A stretch of DNA of 64,000 bases from Frigidibacter mobilis (GTDB taxonomy: Bacteria; Pseudomonadota; Alphaproteobacteria; Rhodobacterales; Rhodobacteraceae). The position numbers and the translations under genes are program-made. This document shows, piece by piece, positions 1 through 10,473 of this stretch (the stretch's first letter is position 1; every line of letters starts with the position of its first letter). The stretch is taken from NCBI RefSeq assembly GCF_001620265.1, contig NZ_CP012661.1, forward strand, positions 1,860,001 to 1,924,000, in the 5' to 3' direction. Under the pieces are notes generated by a model. That model was given only the letters and a program-made list of their open reading frames with translations, was not told where the DNA came from and searched no databases.

Positions 1-681
1 GGCATCGCGCCGCACTACGCGCTGACGCCGCTGGGTCAGGGCGTGTCGATGGGCGTGCATGAAAGCCAGAGCCGGATCTATGAAAACCAGCTTGGCCGTT
101 CGGGCGCCTTCACCGGCTGGCTGTTCGAGCAGATGCAGGCAGAGTTCGGCGATTTCGGGGTCGACAGCGCCGAGACCTTCCGCGCCACCGTAAACCGCGT
201 GCAGCCCGGCTTCATCCGCACCGAGGCCGATGAGGTGCATTACAACCTGCATGTGATGATGCGCTTCGATCTGGAGCGGCAGCTGATCGCCGGCACGCTG
301 GATGTCGGCGATCTGGAAGAGGCGTGGAACGCCCGCTTCTTGCAGGATTTCGGCGTGGTGGTGGAGCGGCCCTCGCAGGGTCTGCTGCAGGATGTGCATT
401 GGTCGGTGGGGCTGTTCGGCTATTTCCCGACCTACACGCTTGGCAATGTCTATGCCGGCTGCCTGATGCAGGCGCTGCGCGCCGCGGTGCCCGATCTCGA
501 TGACCATCTGGCGCGCGGCGATCTGCACCCTGCAACCGACTGGCTGCGCGAGAATGTGCAGCGCCACGGCGGGCTGATGGCCCCGCGCGAGGTGATTGCC
601 CGCGCCTGCGGCGCCGCCCCCACGGAAGCGCCGCTGCTGGACTATCTCGACGCGAAGTTCGGCGCGATCTACGGGCTGTGA
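1..681 (+). CDS. M32 family carboxypeptidase, C-terminal part (5' end outside window)
   Basis: This is the C-terminal 226 residues of a thermostable-carboxypeptidase-1-type (Taq, M32) metallocarboxypeptidase, which removes single residues from peptide C-termini in the cytoplasm. The reading frame is open from base 1. Residues 17-25 carry the family motif around HESQSR; its Glu is the third zinc ligand in this family. The HEXXH zinc motif is expected about 25 residues further upstream, just outside the window. The rest matches the mostly helical C-terminal part of M32 enzymes (a segment with FPTYTLGNVYA near residue 142). The gene ends 19 bases before the convergent downstream gene. The family call is confident; the start cannot be seen. 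Confidence 0.88.
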   Translation, partial: GIAPHYALTPLGQGVSMGVHESQSRIYENQLGRSGAFTGWLFEQMQAEFGDFGVDSAETFRATVNRVQPGFIRTEADEVHYNLHVMMRFDLERQLIAGTLDVGDLEEAWNARFLQDFGVVVERPSQGLLQDVHWSVGLFGYFPTYTLGNVYAGCLMQALRAAVPDLDDHLARGDLHPATDWLRENVQRHGGLMAPREVIARACGAAPTEAPLLDYLDAKFGAIYGL

Positions 682-700
682 GGGCGATCCTGCGCGGGCG

Positions 701-1465
701 TCACTCCAGCCCGCGCAGTTGCAGCGGTGCCAGCGGGGCCACGCTGCGGAACATCTGCCGCTCTGCCGGTGCGCGGGCCGAACGATCCGCGCCAAGCGTC
801 AGGCTGACCGACAGGCGGACCACCGTTTCGGCCCTGAGGCTGTCCTCCCCCCACAGCCCGCTGCGCCCGACCGCGGCGTCGATCACCACCGGCGCCGCGG
901 ACAGATACCAGCGCGCGCCGATCCGCGCCTCATAGCCCGTGGCGGAAAAGCCCGGCTCGTCATATTCGGCGACCATGCCTGCGGCGTAGATGCCCAGCCG
1001 GTCCGACAGCGCATGGTCCAGCGCGCCCTGCGCGAAGATGAAATCGAAGCTGCCGGGATTGCGCACGCCGATGCCGGCCTTGGCCTCGGCGCGGGTGGCG
1101 CGGCCCAGATCGACCATCGACTCGGCGCCCATTGCCAGCGTGGTCGCATCCACCCCGTCAAGGTCGGCCAGATGGCCGAACAGCCCGTATTTCCGCCCCG
1201 GCCCCGGCACCATGTAGAGATGCCCGTCGATGGAGCCGAGCGCGCCGGTCGCCTGATCGGTCAGCCCCAGGTCGAATTGCAGCCCGTGATGGCCGGTGAT
1301 GGCAAAGTCGATGGACAGGTTGGCATTGGCGTGGCTGTCGCCGTCCACCGAGACCGCTCCAACCCGCGCCTCGGCCTGGGTAAAGCCCAGACTCGATTGG
1401 GCAAGGGCCGGGCTGGCAAGGCAAAGCGGGGCGGCGAGGCAGGCGCAAAGCGCGGCGGTTTTCAT
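701..1465 (-). CDS. secreted, probably outer-membrane beta-barrel protein of unknown function
   Basis: A 254-residue protein with a clear Sec signal peptide (MKTAALCACLAAPLCLASPALAQ-like, cleaved after ALA about residue 22). The mature part alternates short polar and hydrophobic stretches with many Gly, Asp and aromatic residues (for example YEARIGARWYL), as in small outer-membrane barrels, but I do not recognise a named family. An AAGGAGA ribosome-binding site lies 6 bases before the ATG, so the start is well supported. It is convergent with the M32 gene and tandem with, but 170 bases downstream of, gyrA. The barrel assignment is inference from composition; the signal peptide is directly visible. 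Confidence 0.7.
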   Translation of the reverse strand: MKTAALCACLAAPLCLASPALAQSSLGFTQAEARVGAVSVDGDSHANANLSIDFAITGHHGLQFDLGLTDQATGALGSIDGHLYMVPGPGRKYGLFGHLADLDGVDATTLAMGAESMVDLGRATRAEAKAGIGVRNPGSFDFIFAQGALDHALSDRLGIYAAGMVAEYDEPGFSATGYEARIGARWYLSAAPVVIDAAVGRSGLWGEDSLRAETVVRLSVSLTLGADRSARAPAERQMFRSVAPLAPLQLRGLE

Positions 1466-1588
1466 GGGACATCTCCTTGGGCGGGCGGGGCAGAGGGGTG
1501 CACCCCGTGATCCCGGCGGTTTCCAGGCGTTGTCCCATAAAGGTTTCGTTAAGGAAATTACTTAAGTGTCAATTGGTTAAAGGGTAAA

Positions 1589-1610
1589 CGCCGCCCCTTT
1601 CGGGACGGCG
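1589..1610 (-). terminator. probable intrinsic terminator downstream of gyrA
   Basis: Read on the minus strand this is a hairpin with arms CGCCG and CGGCG, one mismatch, an inner CCC/GGG and a 4-base loop, followed by TTTACCCTTTAA. It lies 26 bases after the gyrA stop codon. The T-run is interrupted, so termination may be incomplete. Confidence 0.5.
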
Positions 1611-1635
1611 CCTGACCTGCAAGGTGGGGAGAGGC

Positions 1636-4365
<2,730 letters not shown>

Positions 4366-4477
4366 GGTGCTGTCCGCCTATTTGGTCTTGTCCAGATCTT
4401 GTTGCGCGGGACTATAGCCCATCCCATCCGTTGGGTGCAATGCCGGGCGGCCCTGCGGGTCGGCAGCCACCCGATAT

Positions 4478-4526
4478 GAGTGACAACATGCTGTTTTTGT
4501 TGATTTTTAATTCGGTCGTGTCACTC
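4478..4526. promoter_or_regulatory. inverted repeat in the gyrA-usg divergent intergenic region
   Basis: Eight-base arms GAGTGACA and TGTCACTC flank a 33-base AT-rich centre containing TTTTTGTTGATTTTTAA. The site lies between the divergent gyrA and usg genes, so it could be an operator or promoter region for either. Only the symmetry and AT-richness are seen; no regulator is implied. Confidence 0.3.
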
Positions 4527-4557
4527 TGATGATAGAAGAAACGTCAGGAGGCATGAC

Positions 4558-4881
4558 ATGCACAAGGAATCCCCCAGAAATCCCGGTGTTCCCCGCCCCG
4601 GATCCGGCTCCGGCCTCGCCCCGGAAACCGAACTGATGCTGCGCGGCTACGGCCTGACCACAGCCGAACTCTACTACCGGATGCCGGATCATCGCAGCGT
4701 GCTCAACAGCTTCATCTGGCAGGAATACGACCTGGCGCCGGACTATCCCAAGCTGTTCGGCTTCATCGAGTTCTGGCAGGAACAGATCGAGGGCCCGCTG
4801 CATTCGGTGCGCTTCACCCACCGCAAGCTGATCGCGCCCGGATCATGGCGCAATGTGGTGGGGGAGTTCACGCTGCACTAG
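4558..4881 (+). CDS. usg: Usg family protein
   Basis: A 107-residue protein of the Usg family (PF06233), small alphaproteobacterial proteins historically noted upstream of trp genes and sometimes labelled as tryptophan-associated. The exact function is not established. The sequence shows the conserved core ELMLRGYGLTTAELYYRMPD, a WQEYD segment and the end FWQEQIEGPLHSV...HRKLI. A strong AGGAGG ribosome-binding site lies 6 bases upstream of the ATG. No trp genes are near it here; it converges on dsbB with only 9 bases between the stop codons. Confidence 0.85.
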   Translation: MHKESPRNPGVPRPGSGSGLAPETELMLRGYGLTTAELYYRMPDHRSVLNSFIWQEYDLAPDYPKLFGFIEFWQEQIEGPLHSVRFTHRKLIAPGSWRNVVGEFTLH

Positions 4882-4890
4882 GCGCCCAGA

Positions 4891-5367
4891 TCACGCGCGC
4901 TTCGAGGCCGCATGGAGCCAGACCCCGGCCAGCGCAAGGCTTGCCAGCACGTTCCAGCTGGCCATCGACAGGCCCAGCATCTGCCAGGCCACCTCGTCGC
5001 AGCGCACCAGCGGCGCGGCCATGATCTGGTTGAGCAGGTCATCGGCCGACACGCCCCTGACACCCGAGGAGGTGCAGCTTGTCGGGCCCTGCCACCAGTG
5101 CCGTTCCACCCCGGTGTGATAGATCCCGATCATGCCGGAGCTTGCCGCGGAAAGCGCGCCGAGGCCAAGCAGCGCCCGCTTCGGTACGAAGACTGCCAGC
5201 ACGCCGATGGCCATTGCCGCCACATGCGGCCAGCGCTGCCACAGGCAGAGCGGGCAGGGCGCATAGCCAAGCGCCTGGAAGACCAGCGCGCCGGCCAACA
5301 GTCCCGCCGACCCGGCTGCGGCCAATGCGGCCCAGGTGCTGCGGCCCCAGTCCCGCGGCCCGCTCAT
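4891..5367 (-). CDS. dsbB: disulfide bond formation protein B
   Basis: A 158-residue inner-membrane thiol oxidase that re-oxidises DsbA and passes electrons to quinone. Four hydrophobic segments are visible (about residues 12-32, 47-62, 65-85 and 133-152). The first periplasmic loop carries the CPLC pair (Cys38, Cys41) and the second carries Cys98 and Cys123, the full redox set. The ATG at 5367 is chosen because the protein then begins right before the first membrane segment; the frame stays open far upstream, but that stretch has no membrane-protein character. It is divergent from the zinc peptidase gene. No dsbA is present in the window. Confidence 0.9.
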   Translation of the reverse strand: MSGPRDWGRSTWAALAAAGSAGLLAGALVFQALGYAPCPLCLWQRWPHVAAMAIGVLAVFVPKRALLGLGALSAASSGMIGIYHTGVERHWWQGPTSCTSSGVRGVSADDLLNQIMAAPLVRCDEVAWQMLGLSMASWNVLASLALAGVWLHAASKRA

Positions 5368-5586
5368 GCGCGATGCTCCGCCGGTTCGTTTCTGCGCTGT
5401 TGCATGATGCCTCTGCCGCTTTGTCCCGCGCACCATTGGCCACGGCGGCGGTGCAAGGTCAAGTATCCCTGCGCGCACGGTTCGCCACGGAACCGCGAGC
5501 GCTCGGCGCGCATTGCAGTTGCGCGATTGGCAGCGCCTGGCCGGGGCGGTAACGTTCGCCAGCGAGAGCAAGGAAGGCGGCACGAC

Positions 5587-6444
5587 ATGCGGTGGCAAGG
5601 ACGGCGCGGCAGCAGCAATATCGAGGACCGCCGCCGATCGGGCGCGCGCAGGGGCAGCGGCGGCATCCAGATCGGCGGGCTTGGCCTGGTGGCGGTGGTG
5701 CTGATCGGCTGGGTACTGGGAGTGGACGTGACGCCCTTGCTGAACGGCACCGCGGGGGATGGCGGCTGGACGCAGGAGGGCGCCGAGCTGACCGAGCAGG
5801 ACATTCAGGTCGGCGAGTTCGTCTCTGTCACCCTTGCCGATACCGAAGAGGTCTGGAGCGATATCTTCGCGCAGGCGGGCGGCGGCTATGACCCGGCGAC
5901 GCTGGTGCTGTTCAAGGGCGTGACACAATCTCCCTGCGGCGGCGCCTCGGGCGCGACGGGGCCATTCTACTGCCCGTCGGACCGCAAGGTCTATCTCGAC
6001 ACCGCCTTCTTCGACACGCTGGAGCGGCAGCTGGGGGCCAAGGGCGATTTCGCCGCCGCCTATGTGGTGGCCCATGAGGTGGCTCACCATGTGCAGAACG
6101 AGCTGGGAATCCTGGCCGAGGCGAACCAGATGCGCGCGAAGGCCAGCGAAGCGCAGTCCAATGCCATTTCGGTCAGGATCGAGCTGCAGGCCGATTGCTT
6201 CTCGGGCGTGTTCGCCAACCATGCCGGCGCGCGCTTTGGCAGCATCGAGCCCGGCGACATCGCCGAGGCGATGAATGCCGCCCGGCGCATTGGCGACGAC
6301 ACCTTGCAGCGCAGTGCCGGACGGGTGCCGATGCCGCACACCTTTACTCACGGCACGGCGGCGCAACGCGAGGACTGGTTCCGCCGCGGCTATGATGCCG
6401 GTAGCATCGAGGCCTGTGACACCTTTGCCGCGCGCCGGCTGTAG
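5587..6444 (+). CDS. YpfJ/KPN_02809-type neutral zinc metallopeptidase
   Basis: A 285-residue protein matching the length and layout of the neutral zinc metallopeptidase family PF04228 (E. coli YpfJ is about 287 residues). The N-terminus MRWQGRRGSSNIEDRR is basic, followed by one membrane segment (about residues 29-47), so the catalytic domain is probably periplasmic. The zinc motif HEVAHH is at residues 163-168, with a downstream Glu-rich helix (RIELQADCFSGVFA) that supplies the third ligand in the family. The substrate is unknown. The start is chosen at the ATG matching the family N-terminus, although the frame is open further upstream. Confidence 0.88.
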   Translation: MRWQGRRGSSNIEDRRRSGARRGSGGIQIGGLGLVAVVLIGWVLGVDVTPLLNGTAGDGGWTQEGAELTEQDIQVGEFVSVTLADTEEVWSDIFAQAGGGYDPATLVLFKGVTQSPCGGASGATGPFYCPSDRKVYLDTAFFDTLERQLGAKGDFAAAYVVAHEVAHHVQNELGILAEANQMRAKASEAQSNAISVRIELQADCFSGVFANHAGARFGSIEPGDIAEAMNAARRIGDDTLQRSAGRVPMPHTFTHGTAAQREDWFRRGYDAGSIEACDTFAARRL

Positions 6445-6561
6445 CGCCGCTTGCCAGAGCCCGCGCGCTGCGCTAAGGCAGCAGCCGGAAATCCCGGGCG
6501 CCTTGCACAGGCCGGCCGGGGCCACGGACAAGACGATGTGCCGCCCGGGGGCGGCCCACAT

Positions 6562-6646
6562 GCGGGTGTGGTGGAATTGGTAGACGCGCCGGACTCAAAA
6601 TCCGGTTCCGCAAGGAGTGTCGGTTCGATCCCGACCACCCGCACCA
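6562..6646 (+). tRNA. tRNA-Leu (anticodon CAA)
   Basis: An 85-base tRNA with acceptor arms GCGGGTG and CACCCGC, the D-arm containing TGGAATTGGTAGACGC, the anticodon stem CCGGA/TCCGG around loop CTCAAAA (anticodon CAA, reads UUG), a long class II variable arm, the T-loop GGTTCGATCCC, and an encoded CCA end. All parts pair correctly by eye. Confidence 0.97.
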
Positions 6647-7656
6647 CTTGTTCTGGCGCAGAGCGCAGATCCCAGGACAGCCTGACAGGTGCCGTGCTCG
6701 GCTAAGCATCGGCATGCATCTGTTGCTGTCTGGGATACATTTATTAGCTCATTGCGGAACTGTTTTCATACTGTCCACAAAGGTTGCCCGCCCGTCGCCG
6801 ACATCTGTCGCAGCACCGCGGCACCCTTCCCCGCCGCAGGGTGGTTAACAGCGCCATCAAATTCTTCCGAATCAGGATGATTTTTCGGTCTTCACGAATC
6901 AGACACGAGAATCTTGCTGCAGTTTTGCGTCGAACTCAGAAACAATACTGCTAATTTTCATGATTTGTCGCTATATTGTGCACAGCAATTTCTCGCCACA
7001 ATTTCGCCTTTTTCAGGGGGTGCCTGCTACCACCCCGCAACAAGGGTCAGGGACGAAATCGGAAACGATGCCGCAACTGCAAGGCGATCTTCCGCAAAGG
7101 ACCCGTGGCATTCGGGCAAAAATTCCTCAAAAATACCCGATTTTCTGGCATCCTGCCTCCGCTGCAGTTTTTCCTCTTTGGAAACATCGGCCTGCTCTAT
7201 CACGCAGCCCTGCCGACCCGGGCGCCCCGGAAGATGCGGCGGCGCAGCGGGGCTCTGCCATACCTCTGCCATTTTTTACTTTGTTTCACCCGATCCGGGG
7301 CGTATCCAGATCCTGTCCTGAAAAGGGCAACGGCCGTGGGGGCGGTCGGCAAGTGGTGAGGCGCTGAAAGGCGCAGGCTTTGTAACGTCATGCTGCTAGG
7401 TGGGTCTTCTGCGGATCTGCCTCGTGCCAGGAATTGCATCCTTGGTGCCCGGCAGTCGTGGCTGCACATCTGCCCTTCCTCTTCATCACTTCCTGATTGG
7501 TCGGTCGCGGATGGACTGCGGTATTGCGGTGCCATCCCTTGCTGCGCCGGTCATTCCTTGTCCGGCGCGGTTACCGAGAACGCGGACCCCGCAAGGCGTC
7601 TCGCTTTGTAGACGCCACGACCGGAGCGATCCGCGCGGCAGGAATGAGGGAGTGAC
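6647..7656. other. 1-kb region with no convincing gene, AT-richer than its surroundings
   Basis: No open frame here has the codon bias of the neighbouring genes or a recognisable domain. By hand count 6841-7020 is 43% G+C (77 of 180), far below the flanking genes. It contains AT-rich stretches (around 6930-6980, with TATATTGTGCAC) that could hold promoters or operators for the RTX genes. A 127-codon frame from 6976 has a KRCRNC pair that faintly recalls a zinc ribbon, but nothing else supports it. Candidate contents are a long regulatory leader, an unrecognised small RNA, or eroded mobile DNA. Confidence 0.6.
7595..7616 (+). promoter_or_regulatory. stem-loop in the leader of the small ORF/RTX genes
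   Basis: Perfect 7-base arms GGCGTCT and AGACGCC enclose an 8-base loop, 40 bases before the small ORF start. There is no following T-run, so it is more likely a leader structure than a terminator. Confidence 0.4.
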
Positions 7657-7803
7657 ATGTTGATGGCGACCAACCGAAACCCGATTGCAGCGGCCCTGCA
7701 GCAGGCCGCAAACCGGGATTCTGGCGCCGCAGACCTGTCAAACGCGCCGGTTGCACACGGGCACTTGTCCCGCGTCGCCACGATCCGCAGCCAGGAAGGG
7801 TAA
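7657..7803 (+). CDS. 48-residue small ORF directly upstream of the first RTX-Hint gene
   Basis: ATG at 7657, TAA at 7801-7803, only 3 bases before the RTX start codon. A GGGAG ribosome-binding site lies 5 bases upstream of the ATG, and the RTX gene's own AGGAAGGG site lies inside the end of this ORF, so translation could be coupled. The peptide is hydrophilic, rich in Ala, Asn and Gln (it starts MLMATNRNPIAAALQQAANR), with no signal peptide or membrane segment. I recognise no family. It may be a leader peptide or an upstream start of a regulatory unit; existence is supported by the ribosome-binding site and spacing only. Confidence 0.45.
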   Translation: MLMATNRNPIAAALQQAANRDSGAADLSNAPVAHGHLSRVATIRSQEG

Positions 7804-7806
7804 ATA

Positions 7807-10086
7807 ATGACCAATTCGTATACGAACTACACGATCCAGGCTTGGGATCTTTCGGACATTTCCGCATCGAACAGTCACCTGTTCCGCGACGGCGTTTCGG
7901 GCACGGCTCGCCCTGAGGGCATGACCTTCACCATCAGTTCGAGCGCCGTGGTGAAGGACGTAGTGGTTTGCGACAACGACAAATATTTCAATGACGGCGA
8001 TCTCAGCCAGGATCTCAACAACTCGGTCAGGCTGGACAACCAGAACTACACCTCGTCGGATGGCCGCATCACCCCGGAATACAGCTATGTTGTGCGGCCC
8101 CTCGGCTCGACCAACCCTGCGGACAACATCACGATCTACGTGTTCGAGATGGACGGCAACGACAGCGCCGGCATCGTCAGCAACGCGCCACTGGTCGCTG
8201 GCACCACCTACCAGGTCATCAAGACCGACAGCACGCATCCCTCCGTCGCTTATGCCGACCTGGCGAAATACGTGATCTCGCCCGATGGCATCGTCGAGGG
8301 CACCGCGGGCAACGACTACATCGACGTCAACTATACCGGCGACCCGCAGGGCGACCGGATCGACAACAATGACGCGGTGCTGGCGGGCCAGGCCCCCAAT
8401 GACGACATCGTCAGGGCCGGCGCCGGCAATGACACCGTGAAGGCCGGGCTCGGCAATGATACGGTCTACGGCGAGGCGGGTGACGACACGCTTTATGGCG
8501 AGGCCGGAAACGACTACCTCGACGGCGGCATCGGCAATGACAAGCTCTATGGCGGCGACGGCAACGACACCCTGATCGGCGGCGATGGCGACGACACGCT
8601 CGACGGCGGCACCGGCGACGACTATCTCGACGGCGGCATCGGCAATGACAAGCTCTATGGCGGCGATGGCAACGACACCCTGATCGGCGGCGATGGCAAT
8701 GACACGCTCGACGGCGGCACCGGGAATGACTACCTCGATGGCGGCGCCGGTAACGACAACCTCTATGGCGGCGACGGCAATGACGTGCTGAAGGGCGGGG
8801 CGGGCACGAACTACCTCAGCGGCGGCAATGGCGACGATACCTTCATCGGCGGCGCGGGCGCCGATACGTTCAACGGCGGCACCGGCCAGGACAACATCGA
8901 CTATTCCGCCTCGGGCGCCGGGGTGAATGTCAACCTGTCCACCGGCGCGATGTCGGGCGGAGACGCGGCGAACGACAGGATCGAAAGCGGCATCGACGGT
9001 GTCATCGGCTCGAACTACGACGATACGCTGATCGGCTTCGACGCCCAGGGCACCCATCCCTCGGATACATTCAGCAACCAGTTCTGGGGCAATGGTGGCA
9101 ACGACACCATCCAGGGCGGCGGTGGCGACGACTTCATCGACGGTGGCGCCGATAACGACTACCTCCACGGCGGCGCCGGAAATGACATCATCTATGGCGG
9201 CAGCGGCAACGACACCATCATCGGCGGCGCCGGTGCCGACAAGCTCTATGGCGGCGACGACCGCGACACCTTCACCTTCGGCGCGGGCGAGGGCATCGGC
9301 GATGTGGTCGATGGCGGCGCGGGCGGCGACGACCATGACGTGCTCGATCTGCGCGGGTCTGTCACTGCCGGCGGCTCGCTCTCGATCCACTACACCGGCG
9401 CCGACAGCAACGGCAACGGCCAGAACGGCTATGTCAACTACTTCGATGCCGATGGCAACCTGACCGGCAAGCTCGACTTCACCGAGATCGAGGAAGTCGT
9501 GCCCTGCTTCACCCCCGGAACCGCCGTCGCCACCCCGCGTGGCGAGCGACTGGTGGAAGAGCTGAAAGTGGGCGACCGGATCATCACCCGCGACAACGGC
9601 ATCCAGCAAATCCGCTGGCTGGGCCACAAGACGCTGGATTACGGCCAGCTGTCGCGTGCCACCCACATGAAGCCGGTGCTGATCCGCCAGGGCAGCCTGG
9701 GCAACGGCCTGCCGGAACGCGACATGCTGGTCTCGCCGAACCACCGGATGCTGGTCGCCAACGACCGCACCGCGCTCTACTTCGACGAGCATGAGGTTCT
9801 GGTCTCGGCCAAGCACCTGGTGAACAACAAGGGCGTGCAAAGCGTCGATGCGCTTGGTGTGACCTACATCCACTTCATGTTCGACCAGCACGAAGTGGTT
9901 CTGGCGAACGGCACCTGGACCGAGAGCTTCCAGCCGGGCGACTACACCCTGGCCGGGATCGGCAATGCGCAGCGCGGCGAGATCTATGATCTCTTCCCCG
10001 AACTGCGCACCCCGCAAGGACTGGGCGAGTACACCGCCGCCCGCCGCACGCTCAAACGGCATGAGGCTGCGCTGCTCACCCGCTGA
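7807..10086 (+). CDS. RTX calcium-binding protein with C-terminal Hint domain
   Basis: A 759-residue protein. Residues 1-180 form a domain I do not recognise, without a Sec signal peptide. Residues about 183-345 and 428-482 are hemolysin-type nonapeptide repeats (GGxGxDxLx, e.g. [10 protein letters not shown]), which bind calcium after export. Residues about 565-720 are a Hint_2 (hedgehog/intein-type) domain starting [11 protein letters not shown] with nucleophile-position Cys567 and the SPNHRM block. RTX proteins of this kind normally leave by a type I secretion system, but none is in the window. Hint domains catalyse self-splitting acyl shifts, so autoprocessing is plausible but not shown. 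The ribosome-binding site AGGAAGGG supports the start. A close paralogue follows at 10474. Confidence 0.88.
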   Translation: MTNSYTNYTIQAWDLSDISASNSHLFRDGVSGTARPEGMTFTISSSAVVKDVVVCDNDKYFNDGDLSQDLNNSVRLDNQNYTSSDGRITPEYSYVVRPLGSTNPADNITIYVFEMDGNDSAGIVSNAPLVAGTTYQVIKTDSTHPSVAYADLAKYVISPDGIVEGTAGNDYIDVNYTGDPQGDRIDNNDAVLAGQAPNDDIVRAGAGNDTVKAGLGNDTVYGEAGDDTLYGEAGNDYLDGGIGNDKLYGGDGNDTLIGGDGDDTLDGGTGDDYLDGGIGNDKLYGGDGNDTLIGGDGNDTLDGGTGNDYLDGGAGNDNLYGGDGNDVLKGGAGTNYLSGGNGDDTFIGGAGADTFNGGTGQDNIDYSASGAGVNVNLSTGAMSGGDAANDRIESGIDGVIGSNYDDTLIGFDAQGTHPSDTFSNQFWGNGGNDTIQGGGGDDFIDGGADNDYLHGGAGNDIIYGGSGNDTIIGGAGADKLYGGDDRDTFTFGAGEGIGDVVDGGAGGDDHDVLDLRGSVTAGGSLSIHYTGADSNGNGQNGYVNYFDADGNLTGKLDFTEIEEVVPCFTPGTAVATPRGERLVEELKVGDRIITRDNGIQQIRWLGHKTLDYGQLSRATHMKPVLIRQGSLGNGLPERDMLVSPNHRMLVANDRTALYFDEHEVLVSAKHLVNNKGVQSVDALGVTYIHFMFDQHEVVLANGTWTESFQPGDYTLAGIGNAQRGEIYDLFPELRTPQGLGEYTAARRTLKRHEAALLTR
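8512..8727 (+). repeat. two tandem copies of a 108-bp unit inside the RTX repeats
   Basis: Copies 8512-8619 and 8620-8727 differ at 7 of 108 bases by eye and each encodes four nonapeptide repeats (36 residues). A third unit from 8728 is more diverged. The near-identity suggests a recent duplication within the repeat block. Confidence 0.85.
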
Positions 10087-10473
10087 AGGCGAGGCAGAAG
10101 CGCAGAATGGCGGGGTGCCCCTTGTGCAGGGGGGGCGCCTGTGACCGAAGGGCAGGGCGCCAGCGCGCCCGCCCGCGGGGGCATCCGCCCAGGGACGGAA
10201 CGCTACAGGGCCGGAGGGTGCGGGGGCACGCTTTCCGGCCCTAATATTTTAATTCTGAATCAATTTTCCGGCCTCATCCCCCCGCAAGACCGGAACACCC
10301 GCCAGAGTGAAAATCGCCACGTGCCTCTATGGCGTTACCGCCGCCGCCGGAAATACACCCACGCCATACCCCGAGAATGGCCCGCCCGGGCCACGATCCG
10401 GCCCCAATTCTTGCCTAGCAAACGGTAAAGATGACCCGGAAGTCCGGGCATTTGCACAAGGCAGGTTGTAACG
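10087..10473. other. 387-bp intergenic region between the two RTX-Hint genes
   Basis: Contains no gene. It holds a strong hairpin with an AT-rich tail (10207-10250), an AT-rich promoter-like stretch (10243-10272), a short palindrome GGCCCGCCCGGGCC near 10380, and a hairpin CCCGG-AAGT-CCGGG at 10435-10448 before the ribosome-binding site of the second gene. The layout implies that the second gene has its own promoter. Confidence 0.55.
10207..10250 (+). terminator. probable terminator of the first RTX-Hint gene
   Basis: Perfect 9-base arms AGGGCCGGA (10207-10215) and TCCGGCCCT (10234-10242), with further inner pairing TGC/GCA, followed directly by AATATTTTAATT. It lies 120 bases after the stop codon. 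Confidence 0.6.

Noticed and set aside
6960..7367. Overlapping short frames with a faint zinc-ribbon-like KRCRNC pattern
   Set aside because: No second Cys pair at the right spacing, no codon bias and no known transposase motif; treated as non-coding.
8512..8727. CRISPR-like array in the RTX gene
   Set aside because: The repeats are contiguous, in frame and encode calcium-binding nonapeptides, with no spacers.
7738..10062. 774-codon open frame antisense to the first RTX gene with repetitive Val/Ala/Ile composition
   Set aside because: The repetition is only the complement of the RTX nonapeptide repeats; no start context or domain.
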